Assembly: GCA_009602725.1 (NCBI GenBank) | Contig: WELB01000232.1 | Location: 128,683 to 167,556 of the forward strand | Length of the DNA stretch: 38,874 nt | From: Spirogloea muscicola | Taxonomy: Eukaryota; Streptophyta; Zygnematophyceae; Spirogloeales; Spirogloeaceae | Direction of reading: 5' to 3' | Part shown: one piece after another, positions 21,041-30,227 of the stretch | Layout: each line of letters opens with the position of its first letter | Numbering within the stretch: position 1 is the stretch's first letter | Position numbers and translations under genes: made by a program | The notes under the pieces: model-generated | What the model was told of the DNA's origin: nothing | The model's database searches: none | What the model saw: only the letters and a program-made list of their open reading frames with translations

Positions 21041-21670
21041 GCTCGCCAGAGGGCTGGCGGAATCCACACGCGCTGCAACGACCTGGTGGCGTCCACGCCG
21101 GGCGACGGCGCGCGAATCATTGCTGATGTGGTCACCACTGATGTGGTCGACCGCTCCAACCCGGGGCTCTCTGCCTCGCAGGCTGGCCACGCTGCGGCGA
21201 AGGCCGCTCGCAGCAAGGCGGCCAAAGACGCCGACCACCCAGCTGCAGTCCCCCTGGCTGTGGACGTGCACGGGGATCTCGAGTCCCAGTGGCTCGACCT
21301 GCTGGCCAGGCTTGCGCGGCGCGCTGTGTCCCGCAGGCGTGGTGAGCCGGCTGACTTCAACGCCGCTGGCTCGTGGGCTCAGGTAAGTCGTATGCGATTG
21401 TCCGTCTCCCTTCAGCGGTCCATGGCCCACGCCGTGCAGCTGCGTGATGGCCGTGCTCCTCCCTCTGTTTTTCTTTGCTTTGCACCGGAAAGCTGGGCGA
21501 GCTCTAGTTGGTGGCAGAAGGCCTTCATATCTGACATCTAGTATTCAGGCATCGATTAGTGATCTTTATGTTTTGACCCGTGGTTACTGAGCGGGTCAAT
21601 GTGCTGAAGGTTATGTAGGTCTTCAGATGTGCTTGCCAGTGTACTTGGCCATTTGGCCCTCCGACTTCCA
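21041..21670 (+). pseudogene. 5'-truncated non-LTR retrotransposon copy (endonuclease end)
   Basis: The + strand begins abruptly at GGIHTRCNDLVAS, then RIIADVVTTDVVDRS, DHPAAVPLAVDVHGDLESQW, LARLARRAVSRR, AAGSWAQVSRMRLSVSLQRS. A frame change near 21540 separates this from the C-terminus SDLYVLTRGY-stop (stop at 21588-21590). A 3' UTR of a second type follows (gtgcttgccagtgtacttgg). It abuts the - strand copy 5' end to 5' end. Confidence 0.8.
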
Positions 21671-21859
21671 CCACCCAGCATTAGTCAACGGTTTCGATGA
21701 ACCCCCCCCCCCATTTGGCCTACATTTCTTTCTAATACACGATCTTTTCCCCCCCCAAAGACGGACCGGGGGGCCGTCGCCGCAGGAAAGATGCGGTTGT
21801 GACGTGCTCTTGCAGCAGCCTCCGACTTTCGTCAGGAGGATAGTTTTCTTACTTTGTTT
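21671..21859. other. Spacer with C-runs
   Basis: Two C homopolymer runs (near 21702 and 21750). Nothing coding recognised. Confidence 0.4.
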
Positions 21860-22045
21860 CTGTTACTTAGCGCTTCCCCTGGCCCCCTTCTCGTACTCTG
21901 TTCATTCTTTTTCGGGCTGGTTGTTCCAGCCCCTATTCTCAATGGGCGAGCACTTTCTTCTTCTTTCTTAGCGCTTCCCCTGGCCCCCTTCTTGTCCTTC
22001 GTTGATTCTTTTTTGGGCTGGCTTTTCCAGCCCCTATTCTCATGT
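21860..22045 (+). repeat. Two tandem 3'-UTR hairpin modules
   Basis: The first module has the loop variant ggctggttgttccagccc (21860-21964). The second (21965-22045) starts again at ttcttagcgcttcccctggc and has ggctggcttttccagccc. The second breaks off at the gggcgagc motif and runs straight into the next coding fragment. Confidence 0.85.
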
Positions 22046-22825
22046 GGCGAGCGCGGTTCCGACGCGGCATCGTTGGCAGCTCACATGCTTAGGTGCGCAT
22101 GGGGCGGGGAGCGGACAGGTACGCACGACCTGCTGCGAAATGCCATGTTTGGCATCTTCGTCGAGGCCGGTTATGCGGTGGCGCTCGAGAACACGAGCGT
22201 CATGCCTCCGACCGCTGGGGAGGATGGCCGCATCCACACCCGGCGCGCCGACCTCGTCGCCAGAGCGCTCGGCGGGGGGCCTCGGCTCATCGCAGACGTC
22301 GTCACCACTGACAGCTTTGCTTCCAGCAGCGCAAAGCGCTCGTCGGAGGAGGCGGGCTACGCAGTCGGCCAAGCGGCGGGCGAGAAGGAACGGAAGTACT
22401 CGGACCACCCGGTGGGCGACGAGTTCATTCCACTGGCAGTGGACGTGCACGGAGCCTTTGGCTCGCCCGTCGCGTCCATGGTGAACCGATAGACTTTCCT
22501 GCAGCCGGGTCGCTGGCGCAAGTGTATCGCATGCGCTTGGCCGTCTCGCTGCAGAGGTCCATGGCCCGTGCGCTGCACCTTTGTGCCGGGAGAGCCCTCG
22601 CTGCTGCCTCTGGCTCTGTCCAGGGGACCCACTTCCAGGACCCTAGCCTCTCTGATTTGCGGCTGCTTAGCAGGGGTTACTGAGTAATTTGTAGCTGCTT
22701 TCTTTCTTAGTGTGCTTTGGTTTCTTAGCGCTTCCTCTGGCTTCCTCTGGCCCCCTTATCGTTCTTTGTTCATTCTTTTTTGGGCTGGCTTGTCCAGCCC
22801 CTATCCTCAATGGGCGAGCCCTTTC
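22046..22825 (+). pseudogene. 5'-truncated non-LTR retrotransposon copy with 3' UTR
   Basis: + strand: GERGSDAASLAAHMLRCAWG (zinc-binding cluster, first Cys pair lost), AMFGIFVEAGYAVALENTSV, HTRRADLVARALGGGPRLIA then DVVTTD (endonuclease-like core), KYSDHP, LAVDVHGAFGS. The frame stops at 22490 (VNR-stop). The rest, AGSLAQVYRMRLAVSLQRSM through SDLRLLSRGY-stop (about 22682), follows in another frame. Its 3' UTR with the hairpin extends to about 22825. At least one frame break, so non-functional. Confidence 0.82.
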
Positions 22826-23104
22826 AAATTTGGCTCCAAATGGCTTGACTTGCTCCACCGCCTGGCGCGGCGTGCAGCGGCCCGCCGCCTCGGGCAGCAG
22901 GGCGAGCAGCCCGGCTTCAACGTAGCCGGGTCCCTCGCTCAGGTTTTCCGTATGCGTTTGGCCGTCTCGATGCAGCGGTCCCTCGCCTTCGCGGTTCACT
23001 TGCGTGCAGGCCGAGCTTTGGCGGCGGCCTCCGGCTTCCGTCAGGGCGACGTCTTTCCGCCAGCTAGCTTCTCGGACCTGCATCTCCTGTCTAGAGGTTA
23101 CTGA
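22826..23104 (+). pseudogene. 5'-truncated non-LTR retrotransposon copy (extreme C-terminus)
   Basis: Open frame FGSKWLDLLHRLARRAAARR, GFNVAGSLAQVFRMRLAVSM, QRSLAFAVHLRAGRALAAAS, ending SDLHLLSRGY-stop at about 23102. This is the cleanest C-terminus in the window and defines the family's end. It begins directly after the 3' UTR of the previous copy. Confidence 0.82.
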
Positions 23105-23156
23105 GCGTTCCCTGGCTGATGTCTTAGTCCTAGTCGTTCGCACTCAGGCTCCCTCA

Positions 23157-23976
23157 NNNNNNNNNNNNNNNNNNNNNNNNNNNNNNNNNNNNNNNNNNNN
23201 NNNNNNNNNNNNNNNNNNNNNNNNNNNNNNNNNNNNNNNNNNNNNNNNNNNNNNNNNNNNNNNNNNNNNNNNNNNNNNNNNNNNNNNNNNNNNNNNNNNN
23301 NNNNNNNNNNNNNNNNNNNNNNNNNNNNNNNNNNNNNNNNNNNNNNNNNNNNNNNNNNNNNNNNNNNNNNNNNNNNNNNNNNNNNNNNNNNNNNNNNNNN
23401 NNNNNNNNNNNNNNNNNNNNNNNNNNNNNNNNNNNNNNNNNNNNNNNNNNNNNNNNNNNNNNNNNNNNNNNNNNNNNNNNNNNNNNNNNNNNNNNNNNNN
23501 NNNNNNNNNNNNNNNNNNNNNNNNNNNNNNNNNNNNNNNNNNNNNNNNNNNNNNNNNNNNNNNNNNNNNNNNNNNNNNNNNNNNNNNNNNNNNNNNNNNN
23601 NNNNNNNNNNNNNNNNNNNNNNNNNNNNNNNNNNNNNNNNNNNNNNNNNNNNNNNNNNNNNNNNNNNNNNNNNNNNNNNNNNNNNNNNNNNNNNNNNNNN
23701 NNNNNNNNNNNNNNNNNNNNNNNNNNNNNNNNNNNNNNNNNNNNNNNNNNNNNNNNNNNNNNNNNNNNNNNNNNNNNNNNNNNNNNNNNNNNNNNNNNNN
23801 NNNNNNNNNNNNNNNNNNNNNNNNNNNNNNNNNNNNNNNNNNNNNNNNNNNNNNNNNNNNNNNNNNNNNNNNNNNNNNNNNNNNNNNNNNNNNNNNNNNN
23901 NNNNNNNNNNNNNNNNNNNNNNNNNNNNNNNNNNNNNNNNNNNNNNNNNNNNNNNNNNNNNNNNNNNNNNNNNNNN
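23157..23976. other. Assembly gap (run of N)
   Basis: 820 undetermined bases. Open frames running through it are artefacts. It falls at the edge of the retrotransposon nest, where assembly failure is expected. Confidence 0.99.
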
Positions 23977-24224
23977 TTCCCCCCACCCCCTCTTCCTGGT
24001 CCTCGCAACCCCTCCCATTTGCCGGCATGCGGTTACGAAGCCGGTCGGCAGACGGTCTATGCATGTAGATGTATTGACCTTTGTACTTGGCCGCTGTGGC
24101 CCTGTTACACAAACTGAGCTGTTCTTCTACTGCAGTCGCTCTCCCTTGCTGACCGCAACTCATAGCCAGGCACTTTCGTCAGTCGCAGCCTGAAGGGCTG
24201 CCCGGGCACAGGGTATCCTGAATC

Positions 24225-27200
24225 ATGTTGCGATGGTTGGCTGCCCTGCTGGGTTGCCTTCTCGTCGTCACATGGGTCGTGCAGCTTGCAGCCGCTGAGG
24301 GTGCCACTGCCAGCAATGCTGATGGCACTGAGCAGTGGGGCTACACCGAAGTCAAGACAGGTATTCGACTCCAACACCTGCCGATGCACATGTTGCTGAT
24401 TCTTGGACCCAACACAACCACATGAGGTTGTATGCTGGCTTTCGAGCAGCGCGCCGTATGCGCCGCCTGCCACTTGGCAGGAGGATAATTGCTGCATTGC
24501 TGAGGCAGTGTAGGTGCCCACATGTTCTGGTGGCTGTACAAACGGCAACCCAGTGAGGGCGACCTCAGGAGCAGCAGCAGCGGTGGCAGTGGCAAGGACG
24601 CTGGCAATGGCATGACACCCGTCATCCTCTGGCTCCAGGGCGGCCCGGTGCGATGACATTACCAGCAAAATCCATCAGCCTCTGACATAATGAAGTGACT
24701 GCTTTTACTGACTGCAACCTGTATGCCTAAGAACAACCCTTGACTTTTAACCTTACCTCACCTTACCTCACCTCATATAATCGCCCTAAACCCTAAACCT
24801 AAACCCTAGAGTGGCTCCTGCTGTGAGAACTCAGCTCTGGATATCAGCTTTCCTCTACCTGGTGGCCTGGTGGGTTGCAGGGTGCATCAGGTGTAGGATA
24901 TGGCAACTTCATCGAGATCGGGCCGCTGCGCATTGACCTCTCACCACGGCCCGCCACCTGGCTGAGCGCCGCGCACCTCCTCTTTGTGGTAAGTTGTCAC
25001 CAACTTACTTGCAGCCGCTGCTGCAACATCCAGCGGCGCTGACCTCAGTGGCGGCTGGTGCCGCTACAATGCTGCTAGTGAGCGCCACATTCTGTCCTGG
25101 GGTCTCACAGCGTGCTTGCAGCATCGCTGCCGCAGGACAACCCCGTCGGCGTAGGCTACTCCTATGTGGAGCCCGGGGAGCCGCTGCCAACAACTAATGC
25201 AGCAGTTGTCGCCGACCTCATCACGCTGCTGCAAGACGTCCTGGGCAATGCAATGGGCGGCTGCCTGCAGGCCAGCCCCTTGTTCGTCTTCGCCGAATCT
25301 TATGGCGGGAAGTTTGCCGTCGAGCTCGGCGAGACGCTCGCACGGGACTACAGTCTTGCCGTCAACCTCCAAGGTGTGCTCCTCGGCGCATGCATCCACA
25401 ACAGCCTGCCACTCTCGCCGCATAGGCGGCCTTGCTTTATGCAGCTGCCTCTGTGACTGGGCGCCTGGGGCTGATGGCAGGCGTGGCGCTCGGCGACTCG
25501 TGGATCTCTCCTATTGATTTCATGGTGCGACTTGAAGTTTCACATTGATTTCATGGTGCGACTTGAAGTTTCACATATACAGAACTAAGAGTGCAGCACA
25601 TATTCACCATTAGTGAATTGTGAGCCATGTGTGATGTATTTGGCAGGACGAGAGTAAAGAGAGGCAGGGAGGGAGGGCAGGAAGGTGGGCGATAGGGAGG
25701 GAGGGAGGAAGGGCAAGAGGGATCTAGCGGGAGGAGAGCGGGTGGGAGAATGAGCGGACATGAAGGAGGGAGGGGGAGAAGAGAGGGAGGGAGGGAGTGC
25801 TACTACCACTTCATTGGAGATCTTAGCCTAAGCCCTGACCTATCTCAAGTCTGGAGGCTGACGCTGTACTGAGCCGTGAAGACGTGGCTGCCGTGTGCAT
25901 GGCTACCGTCCTCAGCGGGCATGGAGCCCCATGCTACGGACGCTGTCGCTAGTGGACGACAATGAGGCAGATGTCATCGCCAGGTCAGCACCCGTCTCCC
26001 AGAGTCAGGGGTTCTTTATGCAGCGATTTATCAAGGAGACAGGACTCGATAGGAGATGCCCTCATACTCCTCACTTCAAGCTACCTGTTAACCTGTGTCC
26101 ATTTCCAGGGTACGGTGTAGGTTCGCTAAATATTCCTGCACTGGACCTCGTTTGCATTGTCCAACAAATAAGGTTGCACTCTGCATGACCGACGTAGTTG
26201 ATGTTTCGACTCTTCCTGACTGTGACTAGCATGGCGCTTGTTTGATGGACAGCTTTGCCACTGCTGCAGAGGACGCTATTAGCCGCAGCGAATTGCAGAA
26301 TGCGACATTGATTTGGGCAGCCCAAGAGGGAAAAGTTGACGAGCTTACCGACCATGTTGTAAGCTCCCCAAAAAATTTCCAACACTAGCCACTCCTTGAT
26401 GCAAAGCGGCCGCTACAGGTGAAGGGCAGCGCTTGCAAGCGCGCCTGCTGATTTCGTTACCTGGTCATCTTCATGACAAGCAGAATACCTGCTGGTCTTT
26501 GTCTTACAGGACTTCTATAACATCCTGAGGCACAACAGCGAGAGCGCATCTGGGCAGAAGGTTGCAGCAGGACAAAGCCCTGGGGTGGTAAGCACTACTG
26601 AGCAGAGTTTACAGTACCTGGCAAAGAGGCGGCTGCAATCATGGGAGAGCGAGGAGCTGGCTGCGCTCATGAACGGTCCCGTCCGGAAGAAGCTGGGCAT
26701 TATTCCACCTAACCTGACGTAAGTTAACTGCTCCCGCTGTGTGGCACTTTAGCCAGGCTTTGCAGTGGCTTATGGGTGGTGCAACAAACTGGGTCAGTAG
26801 ATGCTGCAGCTGAGGACTGCATGGCTTGCTTGTCAGTTGGGGAGAGTCGTCATACGCAGTTTTTGAGGCCCTGTCTGCGGACATCATGCTGAGCGTTGCT
26901 GATAAGGTCAGCCCCTGGCCAATTACTCAGCGCAAGTATCGTACCATATTTCACTGCGTCAATGCAGCCAGGTATTCTGCAGTAGAAGCACCCATGCTTG
27001 CGGTGCTGGCACCAACTTTGCCATCAGAGGCATGTGATTGCAGGTTGATTCCATCCTCCAACTGGGGGTGCACGTGACTATCTACAGTGGCCAGGTGACA
27101 TTGACCTGTGATATGGTGCTAGCTTGCCTGCACTGTGATACAGGTGCCACAGAGGCGCCATAGCTTAACGATTTGCTAAATTCTCACTACAATCTTCGTC

Positions 27201-27930
27201 TTGCTGCACAAGCCGAATTTGGCTGTTCACGAGCATGGCCCACCTTGCAAGAGTCAAAGTGACCAACCCATGGTCACTTTGACTCCTCCTGCAGCTTGAC
27301 CTAATTTGCTGCACCTTGGGAACAAAGTCCTGGTTGCAACGGCTAAGGTAATCATTAGCCTTCCGCCCAGAGCAATAGGACGAGCCCTTGATTGTAAGCC
27401 TTGTCTTAGTGCTTGACTGCACCAATGATTGCACTGCTGTGCTCTGATTGCCGCAGCTGGGAAGGCCTCCAAGCATTCAATGCGGCTCCGCGGGCGCCCC
27501 TATACTGCAAAAAGAGCTCCACACAAGCCTTTGCGAAGCGTTTTCGCAACCTTGCCTTCTACTGGGTCATGAATGCTGGCCACATGGTGAGCTCCATATT
27601 GAGAGGGCTGTCAGCAACACCACGACGCACAATGCGCCGCAGCCAATTGGGGCTGTTACTCTTGGTTATATATGGAGCTCAATGACCATCAACTTGTACT
27701 GGAACTCCACTTCTTTCTCAGATCAGGTGCAATGTATCATGACCTAGTATTGCTAGTCTGTTGGTAGCAGTGAAGATTAATGTGCTTGGCAGCTGTGGCG
27801 CAACTGACCTTCCTTGCGATTGAGAAAGCCTGCTTGTGGCTTTCAGGTCCCAGTGGATAACCCGTGCATGGCATTGCGCATGGTCCGCTTGATAACGGGC
27901 AGCTTGCAAGGGGACATCTCATCACAATGA
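24225..27930 (+). CDS. Serine carboxypeptidase-like protein (SCPL51/RISC type), complete
   Basis: Family S10 peptidase; removes C-terminal residues at acid pH in vacuole or extracellular space, though some plant SCPLs act as acyltransferases. Thirteen exons, all phases consistent: 24225-24360, 24514-24647, 24881-24988, 25136-25373, 25481-25524, 25916-25983, 26253-26358, 26510-26718, 26837-26906, 27044-27094, 27295-27347, 27457-27586, 27847-27930 (476 aa, usual length). The N-terminus MLRWLAALLGCLLVVTW is a signal peptide ending near AAAEGA. Then WGYTEVK, AHMFWWLYK, the oxyanion region LWLQGGPGASGVGYGNF, and DNPVGVGYSYV. The catalytic triad is intact: Ser181 in AESYGGK, Asp390 in SGQLDLIC, His448 in MNAGHMVP. 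AESYGGK, not GESYAG, marks the SCPL51/RISC subgroup. Odd points: a 31-bp duplication covers the exon 5 donor and a perfect hairpin precedes exon 11. Physiological substrate unknown. Confidence 0.93.
24783..24810 (-). repeat. Interstitial telomere-like repeat in SCPL intron 2
   Basis: ccctaaaccctaaacctaaa then ccctaga: about four CCCTAAA units, preceded by a short ccttacctca tandem (24753-24775). Confidence 0.85.
25513..25574 (+). repeat. 31-bp exact tandem duplication over the exon 5 donor
   Basis: The unit attgatttcatggtgcgact plus 11 more bases occurs at 25513 and 25544. It contains the last codons of exon 5 and its GT donor. Using the second donor would include an in-frame TGA, so only the first supports a full protein. 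Confidence 0.9.
25640..25805. repeat. Purine-rich GGGAGG tract in SCPL intron 5
   Basis: About 160 bases almost entirely G and A on the + strand, with repeated gggaggga units. Confidence 0.8.
27251..27285. other. Perfect 15-bp hairpin before the exon 11 splice acceptor
   Basis: GAGTCAAAGTGACCA, loop ACCCA, TGGTCACTTTGACTC. It ends nine bases before the cag acceptor at 27292-27294 of SCPL exon 11. Confidence 0.92.
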
Positions 27931-29591
27931 CAACGCCTTATTGTACTGCTTGTACGACATTTGGAGGTCATAGTTTATTAGAAAAATTATCACAATGTTA
28001 TAGACAATAAGTCTAATGTACTTGTTGAAACGTTATTACAGTATTTTAGACAGTAGGTCAAAAAAGTTGATACGGAAGTTCCATGTATAGATGTGGCGCA
28101 AGGTGCACAAGTGGAGACATTCAGATGCTCCTGAGAAGAGGTGGAGTACCGGCAGGTGGTTCCTAGTTGTCACATTCGTGTGGAAGCAATTGAGCAACGC
28201 GGGAAATAGATGCAGAAGCAAGCCAGCATTCTAAGAAGCTCTTCAAGAATTTCATGGGTCCTCAGATGACATGGCCATGGTCGACAAAGTTGGGGGAATT
28301 CTTACTCTTCGCGCAGTCTAACTGACGTGCAATTACTAGTGCACAAGAAGCAAGGCGCAGATGTGCGTTGTGGTACCGCTTGTACCACAAGCGCTGAGGT
28401 TCACCTGCATTTCAAACGTTAGCTGCAACCTTGAAGCAATTGGTCGCACCCTTGCAGGAGCACCAGATTTCTGGTGTGTAGGGGGCATCTGGCAAAGCGG
28501 GCTCTGACAACCCACATGCACCAAGCTCGCTGAGCTGACGTAACTGCAGCTACCACCACTATCCTCATCATCTTGTCATGGAGAGCAGTTGCCCAGCATG
28601 CACGTCTCTGCTTGCCTTTGGTGGCTTGTGCGGGACGATGTATGCATGGCTTGCCTAGTTTCTTATGGACATAATTCCTATGGACATGATGAGTTTCTGC
28701 CAATTGGCGCACGTCACAGCCACAGAAGGCATGTAGTGCAAGTGCGCCTTCCTAACAGTCAGGACGCCATTAGGTAAATGAGCCGGACGCCAAAACAGAT
28801 AAATGAGCCAGCCGTGATCACTCTACACATGTGGCAGCAGCATTTCTAGCACAAAGTCATCAGCGTGGAGGTCTTACATTAATGATTACCTCTCTGTATT
28901 GGCACCCCCAATTGCACTTGTGGCTGAAGAGATTGGGTTTGGAGCCAAGAGGACAGCAGCTTATTACAGTAATTGCAATATACATAGTGCTCTTTCTGGC
29001 ACTTGAGGGTTGCACGACAGCTGACTACCCACGGACTTGGTACGTGAGCCCATTGAGCTGGTGTAGATAATCTGAAGCTTTGCTTGATGGTAGCAGGTTT
29101 TAAATGCAGACACGGCGTTGCTGTACACTGCGGCTTGGACTTATCTGCTCTACTACTCTCATACAAGGAACTCTTCTGATCAAGGGCGGGACCACATCCG
29201 CCCGGTCAAATAACGTGGTCTGTATACCTATTGACTTACAAGCTCCTTGCCAACACCTATGCAGAAGATTGGAAGGTCATGCTGGTAGATTGTATGCTCT
29301 CATATTGTGAACTCTGCCGCAGTCATGCTGATTAAGTAGTAAAGAAAGGTTGAAGCACACTGAATATCTGCTCGTGACTACTGCAATACCGAGGCATGTT
29401 TCAATCAGCAGCAATATCAGTTCACTGTAGAAGAGCACACAACGTACACAATTGACACAACCAACACAAGCAATGACTCGCCTCAGTACAGTCTGTGCCC
29501 CCCTGTGATGCACACTTGTGCATGCGCTGTTGGTTGGCCACAGCTCCTGCGTCCATGGAGGACCCACTTTCTCTGTGGGGTTATGGGCTAT
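27931..29591. other. Intergenic region, no gene seen
   Basis: AT-richer than the rest of the window. Includes the probable 3' UTR of the carboxypeptidase gene. Short open frames on both strands have no recognisable domain. A small direct repeat (aaatgagcc) occurs at about 28776 and 28801. Confidence 0.5.
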
Positions 29592-29632
29592 TCTTTTGGG
29601 CTGGCCTTTCCCAGCCACTATCCTCATTACAA
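29592..29632 (+). repeat. Diverged 3'-UTR hairpin module
   Basis: ttcttttgggctggcctttc, ccagccactatcctcatt: the hairpin and flank of the retrotransposon 3' UTR, isolated from any ORF remnant, about 6.5 kb from the nest. Confidence 0.7.
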
Positions 29633-29736
29633 TCATTTCCATATAAAGTCTTGCAGACCTAGTTTAGGACTATGAGGTCAGCAGATTCAAGCCCTTAAAT
29701 TGAAAGAGCTTCCTTTCGGTACATAAGATCAAAGAC

Positions 29737-29898
29737 ATGGCACTTCACATCAAAGCAGCAGCTCTGCTCATCGGGCGGGCAGCCAAACCAATCCCCCAAC
29801 AGATTTCGATCCTTGGGCTCTTCGAAAAACCCGTCCCCGTTTCCCAAACTACGAAGGGGCCAGAAACACTATCTCAGAACTGTGTAGCTGTAAGTTGA
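29737..29898 (+). CDS. Possible first exon or 53-aa ORF, unknown
   Basis: ATG opens MALHIKAAALLIGRAAKPIP then QQISILGLFEKPVPVSQTTK and ends VAVS-stop. The composition is unlike the repeats around it, and a strong donor-like GCT/GTAAGT lies just before the stop (at 29887-29895), so it may be an exon that splices on. No downstream partner was found before the cytochrome c gene, and no family was recognised. The basic, Ala-rich start could suit a mitochondrial presequence, but this is speculation. Confidence 0.2.
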   Translation: MALHIKAAALLIGRAAKPIPQQISILGLFEKPVPVSQTTKGPETLSQNCVAVS

Positions 29899-30227
29899 GT
29901 CCTCTGACTTTTCTGTGAGTTGCCACCTCGCAAGCTGACCGGCCTCACTTTATCAAGAGCCCTTAGCCCTAGCCACTGCACATCTCACCTGAGCCGCCAC
30001 GCCCCAAGCATCGTGCCGCATCCCTCGCCAAGCCTTTGCCTTGACGACGCTGCCTTTTGTGACGCCGCCTTCAGCACTGCTGCCGCTACAACCACTGTTG
30101 GCATCGTCAGCAGTCGCTACAAGCCAGTCGTACATGCGGCTGCGTAACTCACGACATCTACACCGGTGCGTTACTTGATCAACAGCAGAATATATACCAT
30201 CATCTCGTCTGAACTTGGTGGAGCGGA

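Noticed and set aside
20990-21430. First third of the 541-codon - strand frame (19805-21430) as retrotransposon protein
   Set aside because: This stretch is the antisense of the + strand endonuclease fragment (DVVTTD...VDVHG). Only the part below about 21040 is real - strand coding sequence.
23004-24163. Long frames across the N run
   Set aside because: Artefacts of undetermined bases.
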